From Sphingomonas sp. TDK1 (GTDB lineage: Bacteria > Pseudomonadota > Alphaproteobacteria > Sphingomonadales > Sphingomonadaceae): 41,295 bases of DNA. Position 1 is the stretch's first letter. Each line of letters opens with the position of its first letter. A program made the translations under genes and the position numbers. Of the stretch, positions 24,410 to 31,924 are shown piece by piece. The notes beneath the pieces were generated by a model. It saw nothing but the letters and a program-made list of their open reading frames with translations, ran no database searches and was not told where the DNA came from. The stretch is taken from positions 1 to 41,295 of the forward strand of contig NZ_LXVY01000031.1 of assembly GCF_001650735.1 (NCBI RefSeq), given 5' to 3'.

Positions 24410-26904
24410 ACGACAAGCTCGAACTCGACATTCCGGTGCTGCTGCCCGACCTGCCCGATGCCGCCGACGCCTGCCTGGAGCGCCTCGTCTCCACCCTGGC
24501 GACGCGCGACGGCGTCGAGAAGGCCCACGTCATCGCTGTCGACGGTGACGCCCCTGCGGCACTGTGCATCCATTTCGACGCCGCCAAGCTGCCGCTGCCG
24601 CGGCTGCGCGAGATGGTACGTGCGGCAGGCGCCGAAATCACCGAACGCTACGGCCATTCCGTTTGGGAGGTTACGGGGATCACGCACGAACGTCGGGCAC
24701 GCACGATCGGCGACACGCTCTGCGCGATGCCCGGCGTTGTCCAGGCGAGCGCGACCACCAGCGGAACGATCCGCGTCGAATACGATCGGCAGCGGACCGG
24801 CGAGGACGAGATCCGTGCGACGCTTCGCAAGCTCAAGGTGGGTCTCGGCGAACGGATCGCAGCCGACGATCATGCCGGACACGATCATGGGAAGGGCGCC
24901 CGGACGAAGGAGGAGCAGCATGGCCCAGGCGACGGCCACGACCATTCGCACGCCGAGTTCCTAGGGCCCAACACCGAGTTGATCTTCGCTCTCGCCTGCG
25001 GTGCGCTGCTGGGGATAGGGTACGGCGTCGAGAAGCTGATGCCTGACGCGGCGCAATGGCTGCCGACCGCCTGCTTCGTCGCGGCCTATCTCTTCGGCGG
25101 CTTCTTCACGCTGCGCGAGGCGATCGACAACCTGCGACTCCGCAGGTTCGAGATCGACACTCTGATGCTGGTCGCCGCAGCCGGTGCCGCAGCCCTTGGC
25201 GCCTGGGCGGAAGGCGCGCTGCTGCTCTTCCTCTTCAGTCTCGGTCACGCGCTCGAGCATTATGCGATGGGTCGCGCCAAGAAGGCCATCGAGGCGCTGG
25301 CCAAGCTCGCGCCGGAGATCGCGACCGTTCGGCGGGACGGCCAGAAAAGCGAGATACCCGTCGAACAGCTGGTGATCGGCGATGTCGCGATCGTTAGGCC
25401 GAACGAACGCCTGCCTGCAGACGGCTTCATCATCAAGGGCTCCAGCGCGATCGACCAGGCTCCCGTCACCGGCGAGAGCATCCCGGTCGACAAGATCCCC
25501 GTCGCCGATGCCGCGATCGCTCGTGCCAAGCCGGACGCGGTGGGTCCGGAAAGCCGGGTGTTCGCCGGTACGATCAACGGCGGGAGCGCGATCGAGATCG
25601 AGGTGACGCGTCGCTCAAACGAGAGCGCACTCGCCAAGGTCGTGAAGATGGTCAGCGAGGCGGAAACGCAGAAATCGCCGACGCAGCGGTTCACCGATCG
25701 CTTCGAGCGGGTGTTCGTGCCTGCCGTCCTCGTGCTCGCCCTTCTACTCCTGTTCGCCTGGGTCGTCGTCGACGAGCCCTTCCGCGACAGCTTCTACCGG
25801 GCGATGGCTGTGCTGGTGGCGGCAAGCCCCTGCGCGCTGGCGATCGCGACGCCGAGTGCAGTGCTTTCCGGCGTCGCGCGAGCGGCGCGAGGCGGTGTCC
25901 TGGTCAAGGGCGGCGCGCCGCTGGAAAATCTCGGATCTTTAAAGGCGATCGCCTTCGACAAGACTGGCACGCTGACCGAAGGACGGCCACGCATCACCGA
26001 TGTCGTGGTGGTCGATGCTGCCGACGAGAACGAGCTGCTGGCACTCGCCGTCGCGGTCGAGGCGCTCAGCGACCACCCGCTTGCGCAGGCGATCGTCAAG
26101 GACGGCCGTGAACGACTCGGCGCACGCGGACTACCCGAAGCCGGAGACCTCAAGAGCCTCACCGGCCGCGGCGTCACCGCAACCGTCGGAGACGAGACGG
26201 TATGGATCGGGAAGGCCGAGATGTTCGGCAAGGAAGGCATTCCGGTATTGGGTCAAGGGGCAACGAGTGCCGTCGCCGCGCTGCGCGAGAGCGGCCGGAC
26301 CACGATGGTCGTGCGCAAGGGCGACCGGGATCTCGGCGCCATCGGTCTCATGGACACGCCGCGCGAGGCCGCGAGGACCGCGTTGCGCCGTCTGCACGAC
26401 ATGGGTGTGTCACGGATGATCATGATCTCCGGCGACCATCAGAAGGTCGCCGAGGCGATCGCCCGGGACGTCGGGATCGATGAAGCCTGGGGCGATCTGA
26501 TGCCCGAGGACAAGGTGGCCGCAATCAAGAAGCTGGCAGGCGAGGACAAGGTCGCGATGGTCGGCGATGGAGTCAACGATGCACCTGCCATGGCGAGTGC
26601 GACCGTCGGGATCGCGATGGGCGCGGCCGGGTCGGACGTGGCTCTGGAAACCGCGGACGTGGCGCTGATGGCCGACGATCTGGCCCATTTGCCGTTCGCG
26701 GTGGGTCTCAGCCGTCACACCCGTGGGATCATTCGCCAGAACGTCTTCGTCAGCCTCGGCGTCGTCGGCTTCCTCGTACCGGCGACCATCCTGGGGCTCG
26801 GGATCGGACCCGCGGTAGCGGTGCACGAGGGATCGACCTTGCTGGTCGTCGTCAACGCCTTGAGGCTGCTAGCCTACCGCGATCCGACCGGTAGGGCAGG
26901 ATGA
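24406..26904 (+). CDS. Heavy-metal P1B-type ATPase (P1B-4-like, Co/Zn/Fe class)
   Basis: An 832-residue P-type ATPase. The phosphorylated Asp is D518 in DKTGTLT. The TM4 metal motif is SPC (S474-P-C476) rather than CPC, and the last segment carries HEGST (H807); SPC plus HEG(G/S)T defines the P1B-4 subgroup, usually Co2+, Fe2+ or Zn2+ exporters. TGES, GDGVND and HP (SDHPLAQAI) are present. The N-terminal 160 residues look like two ferredoxin-like HMA domains without CxxC, joined to the membrane part by a His-rich linker (HAGHDHGKG, GHDHSHAE). GGGAGG precedes the ATG. It pumps cytoplasmic metal into the periplasm, where CzcCBA can take over. The extra His-rich front is unusual for P1B-4, which normally lacks such domains. 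Confidence 0.9.
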   Translation: MNDKLELDIPVLLPDLPDAADACLERLVSTLATRDGVEKAHVIAVDGDAPAALCIHFDAAKLPLPRLREMVRAAGAEITERYGHSVWEVTGITHERRARTIGDTLCAMPGVVQASATTSGTIRVEYDRQRTGEDEIRATLRKLKVGLGERIAADDHAGHDHGKGARTKEEQHGPGDGHDHSHAEFLGPNTELIFALACGALLGIGYGVEKLMPDAAQWLPTACFVAAYLFGGFFTLREAIDNLRLRRFEIDTLMLVAAAGAAALGAWAEGALLLFLFSLGHALEHYAMGRAKKAIEALAKLAPEIATVRRDGQKSEIPVEQLVIGDVAIVRPNERLPADGFIIKGSSAIDQAPVTGESIPVDKIPVADAAIARAKPDAVGPESRVFAGTINGGSAIEIEVTRRSNESALAKVVKMVSEAETQKSPTQRFTDRFERVFVPAVLVLALLLLFAWVVVDEPFRDSFYRAMAVLVAASPCALAIATPSAVLSGVARAARGGVLVKGGAPLENLGSLKAIAFDKTGTLTEGRPRITDVVVVDAADENELLALAVAVEALSDHPLAQAIVKDGRERLGARGLPEAGDLKSLTGRGVTATVGDETVWIGKAEMFGKEGIPVLGQGATSAVAALRESGRTTMVVRKGDRDLGAIGLMDTPREAARTALRRLHDMGVSRMIMISGDHQKVAEAIARDVGIDEAWGDLMPEDKVAAIKKLAGEDKVAMVGDGVNDAPAMASATVGIAMGAAGSDVALETADVALMADDLAHLPFAVGLSRHTRGIIRQNVFVSLGVVGFLVPATILGLGIGPAVAVHEGSTLLVVVNALRLLAYRDPTGRAG

Positions 26905-27014
26905 CGGTGGAAGCCGTGAGAACGCCCACGTCTGAAAAGGCAGTTGCGTGCAGCAGCCTGGGGATGTTGCTCGAGCATCGTCTTCGGCTGCGCCCGCGAC
27001 GCTCGGGGATCTGA
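26901..27014 (+). CDS. Possible 37-residue leader-like ORF
   Basis: An ATG overlapping the ATPase stop (ATGA at 26901-26904) opens a 37-codon frame ending 7 bp before the DedA start. Its product (MTVEAVRTPTSEKAV..., Arg-rich at the end) has no known family. It may merely couple translation to the DedA gene, or be chance. Confidence 0.25.
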   Translation: MTVEAVRTPTSEKAVACSSLGMLLEHRLRLRPRRSGI

Positions 27015-27021
27015 AATCACA

Positions 27022-27642
27022 ATGTTCGACATCATACTGGATGTACTTTCCTCCTTCAAAGGTTTCGGCGTTTTTCTGCTGATGCTTTTGGAGAACGTCT
27101 TTCCGCCGATCCCGTCGGAGGTGATCCTGCCGCTCTGCGGCTATGTCGCCACGCGAGGTGAAATCGGCGTGCCAGCCGTCATCGTCGCCGGCACGCTCGG
27201 ATCGGGTGTCGGTGCGCTCCTGTGGTACTATGCCGGTCGCTGGGTCGGCGTCGATCGCCTGAAGCGCTTCGCCGCCTCGCACGGCCGCTGGCTGACACTG
27301 ACCCCAAGCGAGATCGATCGGGTCGACCGCTGGTTCGATCGGCGCGGGCGCTGGGCGGTGCTGTTCGGACGCATGATCCCGGGCATCCGCACGCTGATAT
27401 CCGTGCCGGCCGGCGTCAGCGGAATGCCGCTCGTACCGTTTCTCGTTGCGACGTTCGCAGGATCCGCAATCTGGACGAGCGTCCTGGTGGTGGCCGGCTT
27501 CCGATTGGGCACCCGGTATCGGCAGGTGGCCGACCTCATCGAGCCCACCAGCAACGCCGTGATCGTTGCCGCCTTCATCTGGTACGCCTGGAGGGTCGCA
27601 ACGTTCGATCCATCGAGGGGGGGCACTGATGGCCCTCAGTAA
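27022..27642 (+). CDS. DedA-family membrane protein
   Basis: A 206-residue DedA/SNARE-associated protein. The family motifs are ENVFPPIPSEVILPLCG near residue 22, GTLGSGVGALLWYYAGRWVG near residue 52, FGRMIPGIRTLISVPAGVSGM near residue 115, and a C-terminal membrane helix. DedA proteins act as lipid (undecaprenyl-phosphate or phospholipid) flippases and affect membrane potential and drug tolerance. The ATG at 27022 is used because the family begins there; the longer reading overlaps the ATPase end without family character. It lies in the same direction as the metal genes and may protect the membrane during metal stress, which is inference. Confidence 0.85.
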   Translation: MFDIILDVLSSFKGFGVFLLMLLENVFPPIPSEVILPLCGYVATRGEIGVPAVIVAGTLGSGVGALLWYYAGRWVGVDRLKRFAASHGRWLTLTPSEIDRVDRWFDRRGRWAVLFGRMIPGIRTLISVPAGVSGMPLVPFLVATFAGSAIWTSVLVVAGFRLGTRYRQVADLIEPTSNAVIVAAFIWYAWRVATFDPSRGGTDGPQ

Positions 27643-27790
27643 TCTTCGCGCGCGTCGATCCATTCGGGTCCAGGCCTGCTCGGATCGCACCCGGATCCGT
27701 TCTTCGGCGGGCGCCTTGCGTGGCCGTGCGATCGCCCTGCCTGTCCTGCGGACCATCACAGGGCAGAAGCGTTGCCTGACCACCCGATGA
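27629..27790 (+). CDS. Possible small basic ORF
   Basis: A 53-codon frame with a strong GAGGGGGG site before its ATG, starting inside the DedA end and ending in an ATGA overlap with the next small ORF (27787-27790). The product is Arg-rich with no recognised family. Signals at both ends favour translation, but the composition is also what chance gives in GC-rich DNA. Confidence 0.35.
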   Translation: MALSNLRARRSIRVQACSDRTRIRSSAGALRGRAIALPVLRTITGQKRCLTTR

Positions 27791-28017
27791 AGACGCTTCA
27801 GCTTTTCGCCGCTCTTCTTCCGGCCGGCCTGTGGCTCCTGGCCGCCAACCTGCTTGTACGCACGACGCGCCTTGGCAGAACCTACAGTCTGATCTCCACC
27901 CCGCATGTGCTCGTGCTGATCCGATGGATCGGAATGTTCCATCGCATCGGATTCGCGACATGGAGGCGCCGCGGAGGGAAGTGGCACTGGTCCTCACAAC
28001 CAGGGCCGATCGCATGA
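27787..28017 (+). CDS. Small membrane protein of unknown function
   Basis: A 76-residue frame beginning MKTLQLFAALLPAGLWLLAANLLV, a hydrophobic segment, followed by a second one around VLVLIRWIGMF and a basic tail. Its ATG overlaps the stop of the preceding small ORF. A strong ribosome site is missing, so translation would depend on coupling. I do not recognise it; it lies between DedA and the ZIP gene. Confidence 0.45.
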   Translation: MKTLQLFAALLPAGLWLLAANLLVRTTRLGRTYSLISTPHVLVLIRWIGMFHRIGFATWRRRGGKWHWSSQPGPIA

Positions 28018-28207
28018 TCGTGAGGATCCGAAGGTCGGCATACCGACCGGCATCGACCGCATCGAGGGAGCGACGATACGCTGCGAAGACGCCGAAGCGC
28101 CGCGGCGGTCGGAGCACGATCCGACTTCGGACGATTGGTGATGGAAGGCTGTCCCGACCGACCGGGCGAAGCCGATCGCGCGGACATTCGCGTTTGGGAG
28201 TACTGCC

Positions 28208-28960
28208 ATGCTGGCACTGAGCTACACCATCATCCCGACCATCGCGGTCATTCTGGGCGCAATTGCCGCGGTCGTGCGACGTCCCGGTGCCGCCTTTACC
28301 AGCGCCATGCAGCATCTCGCGGCCGGCGTCGTGTTCGCCGCGGCGGCGACAGAGATCCTTCCGCAGGTCAAGCACGAGGCGAGCCCGACCGCGACGTTGA
28401 TCGGCGGGGCCGCCGGTGTGGCGGTCATGCTCGCGCTCAAGGGCTTCGAGGAACGCTTCGAAGGTCCCGCCGCGCTGCTGGGCGCGATCGGGATCGACCT
28501 GCTCATCGATGGCCTCGTGTTGGGACTGGCATTCGTCGCCGGCGCCAAGGCGGGCATCCTGCTGACGGTCGCGCTGACGCTCGAGGTGCTGTTCCTCGGC
28601 GTGACGCTCACGACGGAACTCGGTGAGACCATGCGCTCCAGGCTGCGGGTCGTCCTGACGGTCGCAGGCCTCGCCCTTCTGCTTCCGATCGGATCGCTGG
28701 CCGCGCTGCCGGTGGCCACACTGTCACCCGTGGTGATCGCCGGCTTTCTGAGCTTCGGCCTCATGGCGCTCCTCTATCTGGTTACCGAGGAGCTGCTGGT
28801 CGAGGCGCACGAGAAGCCGGACAGCCCACTCATCAGCGCCTTCTTCTTACGGCTTCCTCGCGCTGCTCGCGCTCGAGGAGATCGCCGGATGAACCGCCTC
28901 GATCCCAATCGGCGCCCTGCGCCCACCCATCCGAAAGGAGAGACGACATGCCCACGATGA
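28208..28960 (+). CDS. ZIP-family metal transporter with a C-terminal frameshift
   Basis: A 250-codon frame. The first 210 residues are a ZIP-like transporter: HLAAGVVFAAAATEILPQ, GAIGIDLLIDGLVLGLAF and LTLEVLFLGVTLTTELGE in successive membrane segments. The last about 37 residues (LRLPRAARARGDRR...) are not membrane-like. In the shifted frame the same DNA reads YGFLALLALEEIAG and stops at 28890-28892, exactly a normal last helix and end. The shift falls in the repetitive TTCTTCTTA at 28841-28849, where one base too many would explain it. The intact gene would end at 28892, leaving 55 bp with the DUF305 ribosome site. GGGAGT precedes the ATG. ZIP proteins usually import Zn/Fe; in an efflux operon the direction is open. 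Confidence 0.75.
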   Translation: MLALSYTIIPTIAVILGAIAAVVRRPGAAFTSAMQHLAAGVVFAAAATEILPQVKHEASPTATLIGGAAGVAVMLALKGFEERFEGPAALLGAIGIDLLIDGLVLGLAFVAGAKAGILLTVALTLEVLFLGVTLTTELGETMRSRLRVVLTVAGLALLLPIGSLAALPVATLSPVVIAGFLSFGLMALLYLVTEELLVEAHEKPDSPLISAFFLRLPRAARARGDRRMNRLDPNRRPAPTHPKGETTCPR

Positions 28961-29331
28961 AGAAAATGCTGGCGGTCGCGGCCGTCGCCGCGACCGCGTC
29001 GGTGAGCGCGCAACCGGTCGCACAGACCATGCCGCACGGACGGCACCTGCGACCGGCCGCACCGACAGGTTCTCCCGCGACGCGGGCGTATCGCGCAGCC
29101 AACGCCAAGATGCACGGCGTCATGGACATCCGGTTCACCGGGGATGCCGATGTCGACTTCATGCGTGCGATGATCCCGCACCACGAGGGCGCGATCGCGA
29201 TGGCGGAGGTCGAGCTGAGATACGGCCGCGATCCCGAAGTGCGGAAGCTCGCACGGGAGGTGGTCATGGCGCAGCGGGCTGAGATCTCGCGGATGCGCAT
29301 CTGGCTCGCGAAGCGGGAGGCCGGCAAGTGA
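28948..29331 (+). CDS. DUF305-family exported protein
   Basis: A 127-residue protein with a signal peptide ending near SAQPV (residue 23) and the DUF305 core FMRAMIPHHEGAIAMAEVE, followed by VRKLAREVVMAQRAEISRMRIWL. The His pair and Met residues are conserved in the family, which is often found in copper and other metal islands, but its chemistry is unknown. AAGGAGAG precedes the ATG. The stop overlaps the GTG start of the following CDF gene (29328-29331). Confidence 0.8.
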   Translation: MPTMKKMLAVAAVAATASVSAQPVAQTMPHGRHLRPAAPTGSPATRAYRAANAKMHGVMDIRFTGDADVDFMRAMIPHHEGAIAMAEVELRYGRDPEVRKLAREVVMAQRAEISRMRIWLAKREAGK

Positions 29332-30287
29332 GCGCCGGTCACGACCACGGCGCCGGAGCGCACGATGCTGGCGCAGGGCACGATCACAGCCATGGCGCGG
29401 GCGGTCACAACCATGCGGCCGGCGCCAACGCCAAGATGCTGAGCTGGGCGCTCGCGCTGACCTTCACCTACTTCATCGCGGAGGTGATCGGCGGCTTCGT
29501 CTTCAACAGCCTGGCGCTCCTCTCGGACGCCGCTCACATGATGACCGACGTGATGGCGCTGGTGATCGCGCTGCTGGCTATCAAGCTGGGCCAGAAGCCG
29601 GCCGACGACAAGCGGACGTTCGGGTATCGTCGTTTCGAAATCCTCGCTGCGGCCTTCAATGCCGTGCTGCTGTTCGGCGTAGCGATCTACGTCTTCGTCG
29701 AGGCGATCAAGCGCTTCAGCACCCCACAGGAGGTTCAATCCTGGGGCATGCTGATCGTCGCGACGATCGGCCTCGTCGTGAACATCGTGTCGATGCGGTT
29801 GCTGATGGCGGGTAAGGAAGGCAGCTTCAACGTCAAGGGCGCCTATCTGGAGGTCTGGGCCGACATGATTGGCTCCGTCGGCGTCATCGCCGGCGCTCTC
29901 ACCATCCGCTTCACGGGTTGGACCTGGGTCGACCCAATCGTAGCGGTCGGCATCGGCCTGTGGGTCCTGCCGCGTACGTGGATCCTGCTGCGCGACACCA
30001 GCAACGTCCTACTAGAAGGCGTTCCGGGCGGCCTCAAGCTCAGCGAGGTTCGCACCGCCATCGCCGGCGTGCGCGGCGTCGCCGACCTTCATGACCTGCA
30101 TGTCTGGTCGATGAGCAACGACGAGGTGAACTGTACGGTCCACCTCGTACTCGATCGCGGTGCCGACGTCGATGGGACGCGCTCGGCCGTTCAAGCGCTT
30201 CTGCGAGACCGATACGAGATCGGACACAGCACGATCCAGACTGAGGTCTCGGGACGCGATTGCGCCGAACAGGGCATCCATCCTTGA
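29328..30287 (+). CDS. Cation diffusion facilitator exporter (CzcD/DmeF-like)
   Basis: A 319-residue CDF exporter starting with GTG (GGGAGG site upstream, GTGA overlap). The N-terminal cytoplasmic tail is His-rich (GHDHGAGAHDAGAGHDHSHG). Six membrane segments follow, with DAAHMMTD in TM2 and EVWADMIGS in TM5 as the metal site, then a C-terminal cytoplasmic domain with LHDLHVWSMSNDE. It exports divalent ions (Zn/Co/Cd/Ni) to the periplasm using protons. A second, shorter CDF-like protein lies at the operon front. Confidence 0.9.
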   Translation: MSAGHDHGAGAHDAGAGHDHSHGAGGHNHAAGANAKMLSWALALTFTYFIAEVIGGFVFNSLALLSDAAHMMTDVMALVIALLAIKLGQKPADDKRTFGYRRFEILAAAFNAVLLFGVAIYVFVEAIKRFSTPQEVQSWGMLIVATIGLVVNIVSMRLLMAGKEGSFNVKGAYLEVWADMIGSVGVIAGALTIRFTGWTWVDPIVAVGIGLWVLPRTWILLRDTSNVLLEGVPGGLKLSEVRTAIAGVRGVADLHDLHVWSMSNDEVNCTVHLVLDRGADVDGTRSAVQALLRDRYEIGHSTIQTEVSGRDCAEQGIHP

Positions 30288-30316
30288 GCCTCTCGGGCGA
30301 ACCTCAAGGGCAGGCC

Positions 30317-30634
30317 ATGAACGACATCCCATCGTCATCGCAGCGCCGTGACGGCGTTATGCTGGCTCCCGGATGTCAGCTCGGACTGCTGATCGCCGAC
30401 CGCCGAGGGGGCGAGCTCTACTATCGCCCCCGATGCCGAGGCGTCTGGTTTGACCCGAGCAGACTCGACAAGGTCATCGCGCGAAATCCGCCTACGCTGG
30501 CATTGATGGTCCGCGGGACAGCCCGCATCCCAGCAGCGCCCGCTTCCCTGCCCGGGGGCCTGAAACCAGACCGAAGAGCACGCCCGGCATTCGCGGCGCT
30601 GGCCGCCATGAGCGAAGTCGACGAGGGGGCGTGA
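30317..30634 (+). CDS. Degenerate zf-TFIIB-type small protein
   Basis: A 105-residue protein. Residues about 18-55 (LAPGCQLGLLIADRRGGELYYRPRCRGVWFDPSRLDKVI) match the zf-TFIIB pattern CP-x-C ... YCP-x-CRGVWLD-x-GELDKII, but two of the four zinc cysteines are changed (first to Ala, third to Arg). Zinc binding through the classical four-Cys site is therefore unlikely. Upstream AAGGGCAGG fits a ribosome site. It ends the metal operon; the rest of the protein is Pro/Ala/Arg-rich without a known domain. Confidence 0.6.
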   Translation: MNDIPSSSQRRDGVMLAPGCQLGLLIADRRGGELYYRPRCRGVWFDPSRLDKVIARNPPTLALMVRGTARIPAAPASLPGGLKPDRRARPAFAALAAMSEVDEGA

Positions 30635-30660
30635 TCGACGGCCTCTTCAACCACTGAAAA

Positions 30661-30687
30661 GCAAGGCGACGAAGAGCCGTCGCTTGC
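30661..30687 (+). terminator. Hairpin at the end of the metal operon
   Basis: GCAAGGCGACG-AAGAGC-CGTCGCTTGC pairs over 10 bp with one unpaired G. It lies 26 bp after the last stop of the operon. There is no T tract. A role as operon end is likely but not proved. Confidence 0.45.
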
Positions 30688-30832
30688 AAGCAGCATTCAA
30701 GCCGACGTGATCAATGGCGCCGCCAATCCAGGCGGTGTCCTGGGCATGATCAGAGCGATGTCTGCGCAGGCGTCACGCATGGATGCTCACCATCGATAAA
30801 GCCGAGCAACGGCTGCATACCGGAGTAAATTC

Positions 30833-31924
30833 GTGAAACTCATCAACATCGCCATCGTCGGCATCGGCAACTGCGCGAGCTCGCTCGTCCAGGGGCTGGA
30901 GCATTATCGCGGAGGCACCAACGACGCGGCCGGCCTGATGCACTGGGAAGTCGGCGGCTATGAACCCTCCGACATCAAGGTCGTCGCCGCCTGGGACGTG
31001 GATACGCGCAAGGTCGGCAAGGACGTCGCCGAGGCGATCTTCGCCAAGCCCAATTGCACCGCGGTGTTCGCCGCCACCATCCCGTCGACCGGCACGGTGG
31101 TGAAGATGGGCGCGGTGCTGGACGGCGTCGCCGACCATATGAGCCAATATAAGGACGATCGCACCTTCGTGGTCGCCAACGACACGCAGCCGACCAAGGA
31201 AGAGGTCGTCGCCGAACTGAAGCGTTCGGGCACCGACGTGCTGATGAACTACCTGCCGGTCGGCAGCCAGGAGGCGACCGAATTCTACGCCGAATGCGCG
31301 CTGGAAGCCGGCGTCGCCTTCGTCAACAACATTCCGGTCTTCATCGCCTCCAACCCCGAATGGGCGAAGCGCTTCGAGGATGCCGGCGTCGCGATCATCG
31401 GCGACGACATCAAGGCACAGCTGGGTGCGACGATCGTCCACCGCGTGCTCACCGACCTGTTCGCCAAGCGCGGCGTCAAGCTCGACCGGACGTATCAGCT
31501 CAACACCGGCGGCAACACCGACTTCCTCAACATGTCGAACCACCGCCGCCTCGAATCCAAGAAGATCTCGAAGACCGAGGCGGTCCAGTCGGTCGCGGCC
31601 GAGCGGCTCGACGACGACAACGTCCATATCGGGCCGTCGGACTACGTGCCGTGGCAGAACGACAACAAGGTATGCTTCCTGCGCATGGAAGGCCAGCTGT
31701 TCGGCGGCGTGCCGATGAACCTGGAACTGCGCCTGTCGGTCGAGGATTCGCCCAACAGCGCCGGTGTCGCGATCGACATGATCCGTTGCGCCGCGATCGC
31801 CAAGGACCGCGGCATCGCCGGCGTGATCGACCCCGCATCCGCCTATTTCTGCAAGCATCCGCGCACCCAGATGACTGACGACCTCGCCCAGATCGCGGTC
31901 GAGAACTTCATCGCAGGCGCATGA
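30833..31924 (+). CDS. Inositol-3-phosphate synthase
   Basis: A 363-residue enzyme converting glucose 6-phosphate to 1D-myo-inositol 3-phosphate with tightly bound NAD. The N-terminal Rossmann motif is VGIGNCASSLVQGLEHY, and the catalytic part has GDDIKAQLGATIVHR, LNTGGNTDFLNM and the Lys-rich SKKISKTEAVQS, all family hallmarks. Starts with GTG behind GGAG. The stop overlaps the MscS gene by ATGA. Inositol phosphate could feed a phosphatidylinositol or inositol-sphingolipid; no lipid synthase is in the window. Codon use is similar to neighbours. Confidence 0.9.
   Translation: MKLINIAIVGIGNCASSLVQGLEHYRGGTNDAAGLMHWEVGGYEPSDIKVVAAWDVDTRKVGKDVAEAIFAKPNCTAVFAATIPSTGTVVKMGAVLDGVADHMSQYKDDRTFVVANDTQPTKEEVVAELKRSGTDVLMNYLPVGSQEATEFYAECALEAGVAFVNNIPVFIASNPEWAKRFEDAGVAIIGDDIKAQLGATIVHRVLTDLFAKRGVKLDRTYQLNTGGNTDFLNMSNHRRLESKKISKTEAVQSVAAERLDDDNVHIGPSDYVPWQNDNKVCFLRMEGQLFGGVPMNLELRLSVEDSPNSAGVAIDMIRCAAIAKDRGIAGVIDPASAYFCKHPRTQMTDDLAQIAVENFIAGA

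Noticed and set aside
26869..27987. 372-codon minus-strand frame opposite DedA
   Set aside because: DedA motifs are unambiguous on the plus strand and the antisense product is low-complexity.
28014..28220. 68-codon plus-strand frame joining the small membrane ORF to the ZIP gene
   Set aside because: Although it begins in an ATGA overlap, the product is an Arg/Ser/Gly-rich string with no hydrophobic or domain signal, and it overlaps the ZIP start by 13 bp.
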